From the NCBI GenBank assembly GCA_964588995.1, contig CAZPQM010000001.1, forward strand, positions 186,001 through 250,000: a DNA stretch of 64,000 nucleotides, given 5' to 3'. Source of the DNA: CAZPQM01 sp964588995 (GTDB taxonomy: Bacteria > Pseudomonadota > Alphaproteobacteria > Rickettsiales > UBA8987). The translations under genes were made by a program, and so were the position numbers. Positions 43,340 through 52,762 of this stretch are shown piece by piece. The notes beneath the pieces were generated by a model that made no database searches, was not told the origin of the DNA, and saw nothing but the letters and a program-made list of their open reading frames with translations. Each line of letters opens with the position of its first letter. Position 1 is the stretch's first letter.

Positions 43340-44731
43340 CTAATCCGTTAAAGGATTTTTACGCCCTTTTAATAATGGCCACCCCGCACAAATAATGAAA
43401 AAAACACCACCTAGCACCGCAATCATACCGCCCAGTCGCAGCATATGCGTTGCAGCCTCCACTTCCGCGGAAGGCACCACCCCAGGTGTTTTACGCATCG
43501 CGCCGTAGCCGCCCATCACCGCCAGCGCGATGATATGCATCAGCTGCCCCAGCCCGTAAAAACCCGGCTGCACATAGCGCAGTTTTTTCATCCAGCCTGC
43601 CGTTGCATAGCCGTAGCGGTCAATCACCGTATAGGTAATGCCCATGAAGGCGAGGGAGACGCCGACGATAGAGCCATGGTAATGCGCGGGAATAATCGTA
43701 TTGCTGCCCGAAATAAACAGGCTGATAATGCCACCGGCTGCGAAAAGCAGGATAGACCAGTAGAGCGCCTGCTTTTCAACCGATCGGTTAATTGCGCTAC
43801 GCGACCGCCACCAGCCGCGCACTAAGTACAGCCCAACTACAAACGGAAGCAAAGCGCCAGCATAGCGCATTTGCTGCGTAAACCACTGCATATGTTCCTG
43901 CGAGGTTATCTCATAGGCCGTATAGGCATAGGGGAATGCCAAAACCAGAGTCAGATTAATTATATATAATGTAATTAGTATCTTATTCGATATTTTTAAT
44001 GTATTACCTGATAAATTAGCCAGCCAGATCCAGCAGAGCGTCATCATAAAGGCATAGGTAAATTGCAAGAGATGCCCCCCACCCCAGAACATGATTTCAA
44101 ACTGCTCCTGCTTACCGATGGGATAAAGAATCAGATAGGGTTTTAGCGCCTGTACCGACCAGATAAAGGCGGCAATCGCCGCAAGATACGTCACAGCAAT
44201 CACCCACATGGAGACCAGTACACCATCATAATGCTGCGGTTTATCCCGCATCCACTCAACGCAATGATCTTTTAGTACATAAAACGCCACAAGGAAGACA
44301 GCGACGAGAAACAGACTCAGCCCTAACCAGAAGCTGTAATTATCATAAACCGGTACGTAATTATTGAGATAGGGCGTGCCTTCTGCCTCCATAAACGGCG
44401 ACCCCGCCAGCATGATCGCTCCGGCTAACCCGGCCATAAGGGCGATAAAGTCGCCAATTGCGAGCTTACCCGGCTTATAGGCCGTTATCATCGCTGCCGT
44501 GAACGATAGCAGCCAGATCAGAACGGATAGATTGACGTGAATAACCAGTGCGGTCTCAAAAAAGTCTTCAAACGGAATATATTCTGCCGTTGCCGGGATC
44601 CGCGCCATAACGAGCAATACGGCATAAAGCCCGGCCAGCGCGAGCGCCGAAAGGCCGAGCAACAGCCAGCCGCGAATAACCCATTCCTTTTCGTCATTCG
44701 GCGAAAAAAGCAGTTTCGCACTTGCGTTCAT
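43340..44731 (-). CDS. Divergent heme-copper oxidase subunit I-like membrane protein
   Basis: The 463-residue protein has about 12 hydrophobic segments and a scattered set of heme-copper oxidase landmarks. They are a His in helix II (ALVIHVNLSVLIW, His65), His220 in FWGGGHLLQF matching the CuB helix VI, His280 in QEHMQWFTQQ where family members have two His, and His350/His352 in AHYHGSIVGVSLAFMG, like the HFHY heme-ligand helix X. One copper ligand therefore appears to be Glu279. No subunit II or III is adjacent. It might be a divergent oxidase or NO-reductase relative, or have lost oxidase activity. It is divergent from ctaA, the heme A synthase gene. Start at 44731 (MNASAKLL); an upstream start at 44758 is possible. 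Confidence 0.7.
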   Translation of the reverse strand: MNASAKLLFSPNDEKEWVIRGWLLLGLSALALAGLYAVLLVMARIPATAEYIPFEDFFETALVIHVNLSVLIWLLSFTAAMITAYKPGKLAIGDFIALMAGLAGAIMLAGSPFMEAEGTPYLNNYVPVYDNYSFWLGLSLFLVAVFLVAFYVLKDHCVEWMRDKPQHYDGVLVSMWVIAVTYLAAIAAFIWSVQALKPYLILYPIGKQEQFEIMFWGGGHLLQFTYAFMMTLCWIWLANLSGNTLKISNKILITLYIINLTLVLAFPYAYTAYEITSQEHMQWFTQQMRYAGALLPFVVGLYLVRGWWRSRSAINRSVEKQALYWSILLFAAGGIISLFISGSNTIIPAHYHGSIVGVSLAFMGITYTVIDRYGYATAGWMKKLRYVQPGFYGLGQLMHIIALAVMGGYGAMRKTPGVVPSAEVEAATHMLRLGGMIAVLGGVFFIICAGWPLLKGRKNPLTD

Positions 44732-44779
44732 GTAACCAACCCGTAATATGTTGCGCACTATCTAGCATTGGTATTCCCT

Positions 44780-45871
44780 ATGGCACAAGCAAAAGCAAGA
44801 CCTTACTACGATACGTTGGATGAGCGGAAGCGCAAAACCATTGCCTATTGGCTGTTTGCCGTATGTTTCATGATTTTCTGCATGGTGGTGATCGGCGGCC
44901 TGACCCGCCTTACGCATTCCGGCCTTTCTATGACTGACTGGCAACCGATCCATGGCATTATACCGCCCATGAACGCCGAAGAATGGCAGGAAGAGTTTGA
45001 TGCTTATCGCCAGTATCCGGAGTATCAGAAGATCAATAAAGGGATGTCGCTGGATGCCTTTAAGCAAATTTTTTATGTTGAATGGATCCACCGTATCGCC
45101 GGGCGAATTACGGGGCTGGTGGTGCTGGTTCCATTAATCTATTTTACACTACGCGGTTACTTAGATCGGGGCTGGTTTATCCGTTTTTTCCTTATGGGTG
45201 GCTTAATCGGCGTGCAGGCGGTCATTGGCTGGCTCATGGTGCAAAGCGGCATGAAAGATAATCCCGATGTCAGCCAGTACCGCCTTGCAACGCACCTCAC
45301 CGTTGCCTTTATTATTTTTACGCTGTTTTTTGCCTCCGCGCTCAAATGGTGGCCATCGCGCCCTGCGGCAGTAAAGGACCCAGACCCCCTATCCCGCTTG
45401 AAAAAATGGACGCATATCTTCGCCGGTTTGCTCCTGTTGCAAATTGTTATCGGCGGATTTGTAGCTGGGTTGGATGCCGGAAAAATCTATAATACATGGC
45501 CGCTCATGGGCGACCGCCTCGTACCGAGCGAAATCTGGTTTTTATCACCCTGGTACCTTAACTTATTTGAAAACGCCGCCATGGTGCAGTTTATTCACCG
45601 CAATATGGCCTATCTTTTATTCGCCTTCGGGCTGATCTATTTTATCAACCTTTACCGGCAGGTGCCGCACGCCACCATTCGCAAAGGCGCGATTGCGTTT
45701 CTGGTGCTCCTGTTCTTGCAAGTACTGCTGGGTATAAAAACGCTCATACTCGGCGTACCGATTGCCCTCGGCTCAATTCATCAGGCGAGTGCGCTCATCC
45801 TCTTCGCGAGTGTGATTTTCCTGATGGTAAAGCTGAAGCAGCTTAAAGTCGCAAGCCTTAGCGCGGAATAA
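44780..45871 (+). CDS. ctaA: Heme A synthase
   Basis: CtaA/COX15 oxidises the C8 methyl of heme O to give heme A for aa3-type oxidases. The 363-residue protein has eight hydrophobic segments, VVIGGLTRLTHSGLSMTDWQPI, VEWIHRIAGRITGLV, AGLDAGKIYNTWPLMGDRLVP and VQFIHRNMAYLLF, the type-2 (COX15-like) landmarks with conserved His. The ATG at 44780 is used; an upstream TTG at 44768 is weaker. Its last 14 bases overlap the convergent ankyrin gene. Confidence 0.95.
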   Translation: MAQAKARPYYDTLDERKRKTIAYWLFAVCFMIFCMVVIGGLTRLTHSGLSMTDWQPIHGIIPPMNAEEWQEEFDAYRQYPEYQKINKGMSLDAFKQIFYVEWIHRIAGRITGLVVLVPLIYFTLRGYLDRGWFIRFFLMGGLIGVQAVIGWLMVQSGMKDNPDVSQYRLATHLTVAFIIFTLFFASALKWWPSRPAAVKDPDPLSRLKKWTHIFAGLLLLQIVIGGFVAGLDAGKIYNTWPLMGDRLVPSEIWFLSPWYLNLFENAAMVQFIHRNMAYLLFAFGLIYFINLYRQVPHATIRKGAIAFLVLLFLQVLLGIKTLILGVPIALGSIHQASALILFASVIFLMVKLKQLKVASLSAE

Positions 45872-46589
45872 GCAGCCGCGCGAGTTTTTTATGCCCGTGC
45901 TCGAGCGCGTAATCATAGGCGCGCTTGCCCCGCCAATCGACCATATTGGTAGAGGCACCCAGCTCAAGTAATAATTTCGCCCGTTCGACCTGATTCGCAG
46001 AAGCCGCTACCATTAAAGGCGTATACCCCAGATAATTACTCGCGTTCGGGTCCAGCCCGGCTTCAACAAAAAATGCCACTACCTGCTCCATATAGTCAAA
46101 TTCTTTACCCGCCGTCGTCTGGCTGTGCAGCATCGTATTACCATCATCATCCTGCGCCCAGACATCCGCTCCGAGCTGGTGCAACGTCCGAACAATTTTG
46201 ATATTATTGCTGCTCGCAGCGATATGCAGCGGGGTTCGTCCGACCACATCCCGCGCCTCAATATCGGCGTTATGCTTCAGTAATAGCCGTGTTATTTCCG
46301 GAAATTCATGCCACCCCATCAGATGCAGCGGGGTCATCATGCGGAAATCTATCGCCTCGATATCTGCCCCTGCCTTTAAGAGCATTTCAACCAGCTCCGC
46401 CTGCCCGGTTTCAACAGCATTATGCAGCGGAGTACGGCCATATTCATCCGTAATTGTATAGTCGGCCTTGCGCTCCAGTAACCGCTTGACCTTACGCGCA
46501 TCTTCCTTGGCTATCGCATCAAAGAGTGGGCTTTGCGCCCAGGCGGATGAGGGAAGAAAGCATAGCAATAATAATAGGATAAGGCGCAT
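45858..46589 (-). CDS. Exported ankyrin-repeat protein
   Basis: The 243-residue protein has a signal peptide (LILLLLLCFLPSSAWAQ) and about six ankyrin repeats. Repeats show the pattern GRTPLHNAVETGQAELVEMLLKAGADIEA and GYTPLMVAASANQVERAKLLLELGAS. It should be periplasmic and mediate protein contacts. Start codon and dusB stop share one base (TGATG), so they are coupled. No partner can be predicted. Confidence 0.85.
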   Translation of the reverse strand: MRLILLLLLCFLPSSAWAQSPLFDAIAKEDARKVKRLLERKADYTITDEYGRTPLHNAVETGQAELVEMLLKAGADIEAIDFRMMTPLHLMGWHEFPEITRLLLKHNADIEARDVVGRTPLHIAASSNNIKIVRTLHQLGADVWAQDDDGNTMLHSQTTAGKEFDYMEQVVAFFVEAGLDPNASNYLGYTPLMVAASANQVERAKLLLELGASTNMVDWRGKRAYDYALEHGHKKLARLLIPR

Positions 46590-47587
46590 CAGGCGGCTAA
46601 CGCCTCCTGCTCCATCAGGCCGTGATAGTAATCGCGCGTCATCTGCATCACCTCATCGGGATCGCCCAGGCGATTCACCTGATTACGAAACTCCGCCGAC
46701 CCCTCCTTACCCGCGCTGTACCAGCTCACATGCTTACGAGCAATCCGCACACCCGCCTCCCGGCCATAATAGGACATCATATCCTCATAATGCCGTTCAA
46801 TCGTGTGTAGCTGTTCGGTCAATTCGGGTTCCTCGAGCGTATCCCCGGTTTCTAAAAAGTGCGCAGCCTGACGGATAAACCATGGCTTGCCGTATGTTCC
46901 CCGGCCGATCATCACCCCATCCGCACCGGACGCATCAAGCGCTTTTACCGCCTTTTCTTCCGAGGTGATATCCCCGTTCACGACCACCGGAATAGAAACA
47001 GCCTCTTTCACCGAGCGAATAAAATCCCAATCCGCCTCCCCTTTATAAAACTGACAGCGGGTGCGCCCATGCACCGTAATCATCCGGATACCAACCTCTT
47101 CTGCCATCCTCGCAAGCGTCGGCGCATTCAGGCTGGAATGATCCCACCCCATGCGCATTTTGAGCGTCACCGGCACATTAACCGCAGCAACCGTTGCTTC
47201 CAGCACCTCTCGCGCGAGCTTTTCATCGCGCATCATCGCGGAGCCTGCCTGCTGTCCGTTCGTTACTTTTTTGACCGGACAGCCATAATTAATATCAATA
47301 ATTTGCGCGCCATTATCTTCATTCATGCGCGCGGCTTCCGCCACTAAATCCGGCTCACACCCGGCAAGCTGCACGGCCTTAGGCGTCGCATCATCAAGCG
47401 CATGCCCCGCTTTTTTGAGCGATTCTTTCGCCCGGTAGATCATTTCCTTGCTGGCGATCATTTCCGAAACGACCAGCGCCGCACCAAACCCTTTCACCAG
47501 CTTACGAAACGGCGGATCGGTCACGCCGCTCATAGGAGCAAGAATGACATTATTTTCCAGTTCGATGTTTCCAATGCGGATGGTCAT
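46589..47587 (-). CDS. dusB: tRNA-dihydrouridine synthase DusB
   Basis: DusB reduces specific uridines of tRNA to dihydrouridine with FMN and NADPH. The 332-residue protein has VILAPMSGVTDPPFRKLV, the catalytic-Cys segment INYGCPVKKVTNGQQAGSAM, the TVHGRTRCQFYKG motif and VVVNGDITSEEKA for FMN binding. Standard length. Upstream lies ispDF in divergent orientation. Confidence 0.94.
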   Translation of the reverse strand: MTIRIGNIELENNVILAPMSGVTDPPFRKLVKGFGAALVVSEMIASKEMIYRAKESLKKAGHALDDATPKAVQLAGCEPDLVAEAARMNEDNGAQIIDINYGCPVKKVTNGQQAGSAMMRDEKLAREVLEATVAAVNVPVTLKMRMGWDHSSLNAPTLARMAEEVGIRMITVHGRTRCQFYKGEADWDFIRSVKEAVSIPVVVNGDITSEEKAVKALDASGADGVMIGRGTYGKPWFIRQAAHFLETGDTLEEPELTEQLHTIERHYEDMMSYYGREAGVRIARKHVSWYSAGKEGSAEFRNQVNRLGDPDEVMQMTRDYYHGLMEQEALAA

Positions 47588-47659
47588 GACTATAGTACCG
47601 TTGTAACTATTCTGGGGTTATAGCGATAACATGATGTTTTTCAACCAAATCTATAGCAT

Positions 47660-48847
47660 ATGAGCGCGGAAAAATATACGACTATTGCACTTGTGGTAGC
47701 AGCCGGCAGAGGTACGCGCCTCCGGCAGGATACCGGTTCGCCTCCGAAAGCATATATTCCGATCTGCGGCAAACCGCTGCTGGCGCATACGCTGGAAGCT
47801 TTGGAGCACCCTTCCATAGATGCTATCGCCTGCGTGATTCATCCGGACGATGAGGCCCTTTATCAGGCGGTACGGCAAGAGTATGGTTCATCACTAATAC
47901 TACCCCCCCTTCATGGTGGCGCACGCCGGGAGGATTCAGTCCGTAATGGGCTCGATGGGATAGCCCATCACACCCCTGAAAACGTGCTGATCCATGATGC
48001 CGCGCGTCCGTTTGTGCCGGGAAAGCTCATCGATAATTTATTAGCAGCCCTGGAAAATGCTGATGCTGCCCTACCCATCATCCCAATTTCCGATACGGTC
48101 CGCGAGCTTGAATCCGGCGAAATAAAAGCCACGCTGAACCGGCAACATATTTACCGCGCGCAAACGCCGCAGGCTTTTCGCTTTCAAACGATTCTTGACT
48201 TGCACCACCGCCCGCATAATGATGTTACTGATGATATTGCGCTTTGTGAAACGGCGGGAATCGCGATTGCTCCGGTGCCCGGCGATCAACGCAATATCAA
48301 AATAACCGCACCGGACGATGTAATGCTGGCCGAACAAATGCTACAGGGACGCTATACCACCCGTACCGGAACGGGCTTTGACGTGCACCGCTTTTCGGAA
48401 GATATCAGCGAGGGTAACCTCATCCGCCTCGGCGGGGTGGATATCCCTCACCCGCACGCGCTGATTGGTCATTCCGATGCGGATGTCGCGTTACACGCGC
48501 TTGTTGATGCGATCCTCGGCGCACTCGGCTTAGGCGATATTGGCGAGCATTTCCCTCCAAGTGATCCGCAGTGGAAAGGGGCTGATTCTCACCTTTTCGT
48601 CAGGCACGCCATCAACCTCATGGAAGAACAGAACGCAACGTTGATGAATGCCGACATCACGGTCATTTGCGAAGCCCCTAAGCTTAAACACTATAAAGCT
48701 GCGATTAAAAGCACTATCGCATCGTTATGTAAAGTAAACGAAAGCTGCATCAATATTAAAGCAACCACTACCGAAGAACTGGGCTTTACCGGCCGTAAGG
48801 AAGGTATTGCCGCACAGGCTATCGCAACCATACGGGTATTTACATGA
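47660..48847 (+). CDS. ispDF: Bifunctional IspD/IspF (MEP cytidylyltransferase / MECDP synthase)
   Basis: The 395-residue fusion carries the first and third middle steps of non-mevalonate isoprenoid synthesis. IspD (about 1-228) has VVAAGRGTRLRQDTGSPPKAY and VLIHDAARPFV. IspF (about 234-390) has the zinc ligands in GTGFDVHRF and the HSDADVALHALVDAILGALG segment, and ends with the typical GRKEGIAAQAIATI. Fusion of these two is common in alphaproteobacteria. It overlaps pgpA by four bases (ATGA). Confidence 0.95.
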   Translation: MSAEKYTTIALVVAAGRGTRLRQDTGSPPKAYIPICGKPLLAHTLEALEHPSIDAIACVIHPDDEALYQAVRQEYGSSLILPPLHGGARREDSVRNGLDGIAHHTPENVLIHDAARPFVPGKLIDNLLAALENADAALPIIPISDTVRELESGEIKATLNRQHIYRAQTPQAFRFQTILDLHHRPHNDVTDDIALCETAGIAIAPVPGDQRNIKITAPDDVMLAEQMLQGRYTTRTGTGFDVHRFSEDISEGNLIRLGGVDIPHPHALIGHSDADVALHALVDAILGALGLGDIGEHFPPSDPQWKGADSHLFVRHAINLMEEQNATLMNADITVICEAPKLKHYKAAIKSTIASLCKVNESCINIKATTTEELGFTGRKEGIAAQAIATIRVFT

Positions 48848-49581
48848 TAGATATTACAATTGGACAATACCTTATTCCTTTCGAGTGGTTTATTGCGCCG
48901 TTATTGTTGCTTTCCCTGATCTATTGTCAGGTACGTAAAAAACATTTTGGCATCTCTCCCTTTCACCCGGCCTCACTGATTGCCACCTGCTTCAATATCG
49001 GACGGCTGAAACCTGCCCCCGGTACGTGGGGAAGCCTGTTTGGGCTGTATTTACTGCTGCTTATAGCGCTTGCACCTCGAAAATATAATATGTCTCCTGA
49101 AGTAATGATTAGCCTGACCCTTAGCGCAACCATTGTACTTTACTTCCTCGGCGTATGGGCTACGAAGCACTATATGGAAATAACCGGACGGAGCGACCCA
49201 AAAGAAGTCGTGATAGATGAGGTAATTGGCCTCTTCTTCAGCGCGCTATGCTGTATCGCGCTCTATTCCTTGCTTCTACTCACCGGTAATCGGGAATTCT
49301 TCTTTATACTAGCCCTTACCCCGTTTTTTATACCGGTACTCTTTCTCTTATTTCGCATCTATGATGCGAGCAAAGTCTGGCATATAGGCTGGATTGACCG
49401 CAACGTGAAAGATGCCCACGGCGTGATTCTGGATGATGTCGTCGCCGGCATATATGCGGCGATCACATTCTTCCTGTTGTTTTTGCTGATCTACTTTACC
49501 GGTGTGTTTCATGCCATTTTCGAAAGCTATTACCCTGACTGGATGGATCAGGGGGCGATACGCACCAATGCAGCATCTTAA
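48844..49581 (+). CDS. pgpA: Phosphatidylglycerophosphatase A
   Basis: PgpA removes phosphate from phosphatidylglycerol phosphate in the membrane. The conserved core holds GRLKPAPGTWGSLFGL, DPKEVVIDEVIGL and the C-terminal AYSAG-like DDVVAGIYA. At 245 residues it is longer than usual because of an N-terminal hydrophobic stretch (LIPFEWFIAPLLLLSLIY) that adds a membrane segment. It overlaps ispDF by four bases and cinA by 14. Confidence 0.9.
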   Translation: MIDITIGQYLIPFEWFIAPLLLLSLIYCQVRKKHFGISPFHPASLIATCFNIGRLKPAPGTWGSLFGLYLLLLIALAPRKYNMSPEVMISLTLSATIVLYFLGVWATKHYMEITGRSDPKEVVIDEVIGLFFSALCCIALYSLLLLTGNREFFFILALTPFFIPVLFLLFRIYDASKVWHIGWIDRNVKDAHGVILDDVVAGIYAAITFFLLFLLIYFTGVFHAIFESYYPDWMDQGAIRTNAAS

Positions 49582-50050
49582 TACACTGATTGAACAGTTA
49601 AAGCAACGCGGGCTCATGCTCTGCACCGCCGAATCCTGCACCGGCGGACTGCTTGCCAAACTAATTACTGACCTACCCGGTACGTCCGCCGTGTTTGAGC
49701 GCGGCTTTGTAACCTACTCCAACGCCTCAAAGAATCAACTATTAGGGGTAGGTAAAAACGTGCTAGAGCGTTACGGCGCGGTCAGTGAAGAGGTGGCCCG
49801 CGAAATGGCTTCCAGGGCATTGAAACACGCAGAAGCCGACATAGCCGTGAGTATTACCGGGATTGCAGGCCCTGATGGCGGCACTGCGGCCAAACCCGTC
49901 GGAACCGTGTTTATCGCAACGGCGTATCAGCGAGACTCATTGCTGGATGTCGTAGCCCAAAAATACCACTTCGACGGAAATAGAGGGGCCATTCGCACCC
50001 AATCTGCCGAAGCGGCGATTGACATGCTATTAGAAGCGGTACAAAAGTGA
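49568..50050 (+). CDS. CinA C-terminal domain protein (nicotinamide-nucleotide amidohydrolase, PncC type)
   Basis: The 160-residue product matches the stand-alone amidohydrolase domain that converts NMN to nicotinate mononucleotide. It has CTAESCTGGLLAKLITDLPG, RGFVTYSNASKNQLLGV and SITGIAGPDGGTAAKPVGTVFIA, containing the catalytic Ser/Lys-type residues of the family. The N-terminal CinA domain is missing, as in PncC. The ATG at 49568 lies within pgpA (14-base overlap). Confidence 0.9.
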   Translation: MQHLNTLIEQLKQRGLMLCTAESCTGGLLAKLITDLPGTSAVFERGFVTYSNASKNQLLGVGKNVLERYGAVSEEVAREMASRALKHAEADIAVSITGIAGPDGGTAAKPVGTVFIATAYQRDSLLDVVAQKYHFDGNRGAIRTQSAEAAIDMLLEAVQK

Positions 50051-50054
50051 TAGT

Positions 50055-51359
50055 ATGAATTTACTAGATACAAATGATGAGTTTTATTTCCCAAGCAACA
50101 CCAGTTTGCTGAATATTAACTATTTTGAAAACCATATCTATACGCTGCATGAGTTGCAACGGCTTGCGCTATCACCGGTTAATATCAGCGCAGAAGCCGG
50201 TAAACATTTCTTTACGCATAATTTCAACCCGCTGGCCTATACCCAGCTTGGGCGCACAGCAGCTGCCGGGTTTGAGCTGATCGAGCGGATGACACGAAAA
50301 TTCGGTAAGCCCGAATTTGGCATTACCTCGACCACAGTAGACGGCGAGGATAAAAAAACCCGTGTTTATGAAAAAATCATTCTGGAAAAAACCTTTTGCG
50401 ACCTGATTCACTTCAAAAAAGCAGGCAAACATAAGCAACCCAAAATGCTGGTCGTGGCCCCCATGTCCGGACACTATGCAACGCTCTGCCGCGGTACGGT
50501 TGAGGCGCTACTGCCCTATTACGATGTTTATATTACCGATTGGATCAATGCGAGCGATGTGCCTATTTCCGAAGGTAATTTCGATCTCGATGATTATATC
50601 GACTATGTGATCGAGTTTACTGAAGAAATCAATCAGGGCGATTTGCATGTGCTGGCCGTATGCCAGCCCGCAGTTCCGGTATTCGCCGCTGCTGCGATCA
50701 TGAATTCCGAAAAGAACAAGCACGCCCCGAAATCCATGATATTGATCGGTGGACCGATCGATACTCGGAAAAATCCAACCGAGGTCAATAAACTCGCTGA
50801 AGAAAAGCCTTATGAATGGTTTGAGAATCAGGTGATTACCTCGGTTCCGATCAACTATCTCGGCTACACGCGTAAGGTCTATCCCGGCTTTGTCCAGCTG
50901 ACCGGTTTTATGACGATGAATCTCGATCGGCATATTCAGGCCTACCGGGATTTATTTGATCATCTGGTTGAGGGTGATGGCGAAAGTGCTGCTGCGCATC
51001 GCAAATTCTATAATGAGTACCTCTCAGTGATGGATATTCCTGCCGAGTTCTATCTGCAAACGATCCGCACCGTTTTTCAGGAGCACTTGCTCCCGAAAGG
51101 CAAAATGGTCTCGCGAGGCCGGCCGGTCAAGCCGGAAGACATCACGCAGACGGCCTGCCTGACCATTGAAGGGGAGCGCGATGACATCTCCGGGCGTGGT
51201 CAGACCGAAGCGGCCATACATCTGTTAAAAAACTTGCCTGCAAGTAAGAAACAGCATCTTTTCGCAAAGGATGTCGGGCATTACGGCCTGTTCAACGGCC
51301 GGCGCTTCCGCAATAACATCCTGCCGGTGATTCGCAAATTTACGACTAAAAACAGCTAA
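50055..51359 (+). CDS. phaZ: Intracellular polyhydroxyalkanoate depolymerase
   Basis: PhaZ hydrolyses stored polyhydroxybutyrate granules. The 434-residue alpha/beta-hydrolase has VVAPMSGHYATLCRGTVEALL, YDVYITDWINASDVP, a Cys nucleophile (Cys203) in LAVCQPAVPVFAAAA (replacing the Ser of lipase boxes, as in the PhaZ1 type), and a C-terminal KDVGHYGLFNGRRFRNNI carrying the catalytic His. It indicates that the organism stores PHB, although no phaC is in the window. Its stop overlaps the next gene by one base. Confidence 0.94.
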   Translation: MNLLDTNDEFYFPSNTSLLNINYFENHIYTLHELQRLALSPVNISAEAGKHFFTHNFNPLAYTQLGRTAAAGFELIERMTRKFGKPEFGITSTTVDGEDKKTRVYEKIILEKTFCDLIHFKKAGKHKQPKMLVVAPMSGHYATLCRGTVEALLPYYDVYITDWINASDVPISEGNFDLDDYIDYVIEFTEEINQGDLHVLAVCQPAVPVFAAAAIMNSEKNKHAPKSMILIGGPIDTRKNPTEVNKLAEEKPYEWFENQVITSVPINYLGYTRKVYPGFVQLTGFMTMNLDRHIQAYRDLFDHLVEGDGESAAAHRKFYNEYLSVMDIPAEFYLQTIRTVFQEHLLPKGKMVSRGRPVKPEDITQTACLTIEGERDDISGRGQTEAAIHLLKNLPASKKQHLFAKDVGHYGLFNGRRFRNNILPVIRKFTTKNS

Positions 51360-52759
51360 TGAAAACAGCACTTCGTTACGCGCTTGCTCTGCTTCTAGCA
51401 ATTCCAATCATACTGTTTTATTTGCTACTCTTACAGACCCTTTGGGGGAGCTGTGAGCAGGCCGCTGATCTTGAGCTGTGCCACTTTGGGCGCAATACAC
51501 ATATCGTATTTTATACACTGATTACACTCAGCTTCCTCATGTTTCCTGTTGCTATCGCACTGCGTTTTTCGATGTGGAAATGGCTGACGCTATCATTACT
51601 GGGAGCCATGAGTTTTTATGCCGGACTAACCAACTTCAGCGCATATATCAGTGATGTACGTATCTATAGCTACGAGCCTTTTTTTGCGCTGGCCTCATAT
51701 TATCTTCCGCTGCTGATCCTGCTATTCACCGCAAGCCTGCTTTTTATAGGCAAACGGCGATTACTGATTATATTGTCAGCTGTTGCTGCGGTTTGTTTCA
51801 TAATAGCTGCCGCTCTTACCGGTCGTGGAACCACCTGGCATTACAGCCTGCTACTCGGCTTGCCCGTTGATAACCTGTTACTCTGGCAGCATAACACTTT
51901 AGTACAACTCGGTCTGGTGTTCCTGGCAATAGCGACGGTCTACTACTTACTGCACGGCGTGATTAGCTGGGTGAAAACCGGCTTCTGGCAGGCACCCCTC
52001 AAACACCCCTTGTTTGTATTTATACTGTTCTCTCTTCTACTTGCTTCCAGCCTGCTATCTCTGCCGCTTGGATCCGCTTTACATCAACGTGATATTAGTG
52101 CTGCGCAGGCCTACCTCGAAGGCTTATCACCAAAGTTGGAGGAGTACCGCAAGCAACATGCTGAATACCCGATGAGTATCGCTGAAATTATCGAAAAAGA
52201 TACACTCCCTCGGCTTTTAGCCCGTCATGACGAGATACTTTTCGGCGGTAAGGGTAATTTTTACCTTTCCCGTCCGGATTTTTACTGCGTTGTCTTTCAT
52301 GATCCTTCCAGCAACTATGGTTATTTTTCAAAAACGGTGGACCGGGACTGGCGCTACAGCCATAAGGGGCAGTCCTTTGCGCAGCATTTTGCTGCCATGT
52401 GCGATGCGGAAAAACCGACACAGAATTTAATTGCCGGCCATTTAGGGCTAGAAGGAACGGACGACCCGCTCGCCGGTATTCACTATATGCTGGGTGAATC
52501 GGTTCGCCCTGCCGTAACACCTAAAGCATCCGGTGAATTGCAGGATTTGCTGGAAGGCATGCGCGATCAATATCCTGAATTGTTTGAAAGACCAAGTAAG
52601 GAGAGCATGGAAGATAAGCTAAAAAGCAACTTATCGATTCCGCTTGAGGATATTATGAAGCAAGCGATTGAAACCGCTCCAGTGGACAATGTAGATCGAC
52701 GACAGGAGCTTGAAGAAACCTTGCGTAAATTGCAGCAGTTACAGGAAGAGCTTCAATAA
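51359..52759 (+). CDS. Membrane protein of unknown function, coupled to phaZ
   Basis: The 466-residue protein has about seven hydrophobic segments in the first 245 residues. A soluble region follows (about 250-400) with IAEIIEKDTLPRLLARHDE and GNFYLSRPDFYCVVFHDPS, and the protein ends in a coiled-coil-like tail (ELEETLRKLQQLQEEL). I do not recognise a family. The start overlaps the phaZ stop by one base (TAATG), so the two are made together. A role in membrane or storage-granule processes is only inference. Confidence 0.7.
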   Translation: MKTALRYALALLLAIPIILFYLLLLQTLWGSCEQAADLELCHFGRNTHIVFYTLITLSFLMFPVAIALRFSMWKWLTLSLLGAMSFYAGLTNFSAYISDVRIYSYEPFFALASYYLPLLILLFTASLLFIGKRRLLIILSAVAAVCFIIAAALTGRGTTWHYSLLLGLPVDNLLLWQHNTLVQLGLVFLAIATVYYLLHGVISWVKTGFWQAPLKHPLFVFILFSLLLASSLLSLPLGSALHQRDISAAQAYLEGLSPKLEEYRKQHAEYPMSIAEIIEKDTLPRLLARHDEILFGGKGNFYLSRPDFYCVVFHDPSSNYGYFSKTVDRDWRYSHKGQSFAQHFAAMCDAEKPTQNLIAGHLGLEGTDDPLAGIHYMLGESVRPAVTPKASGELQDLLEGMRDQYPELFERPSKESMEDKLKSNLSIPLEDIMKQAIETAPVDNVDRRQELEETLRKLQQLQEELQ

Positions 52760-52762
52760 GCT

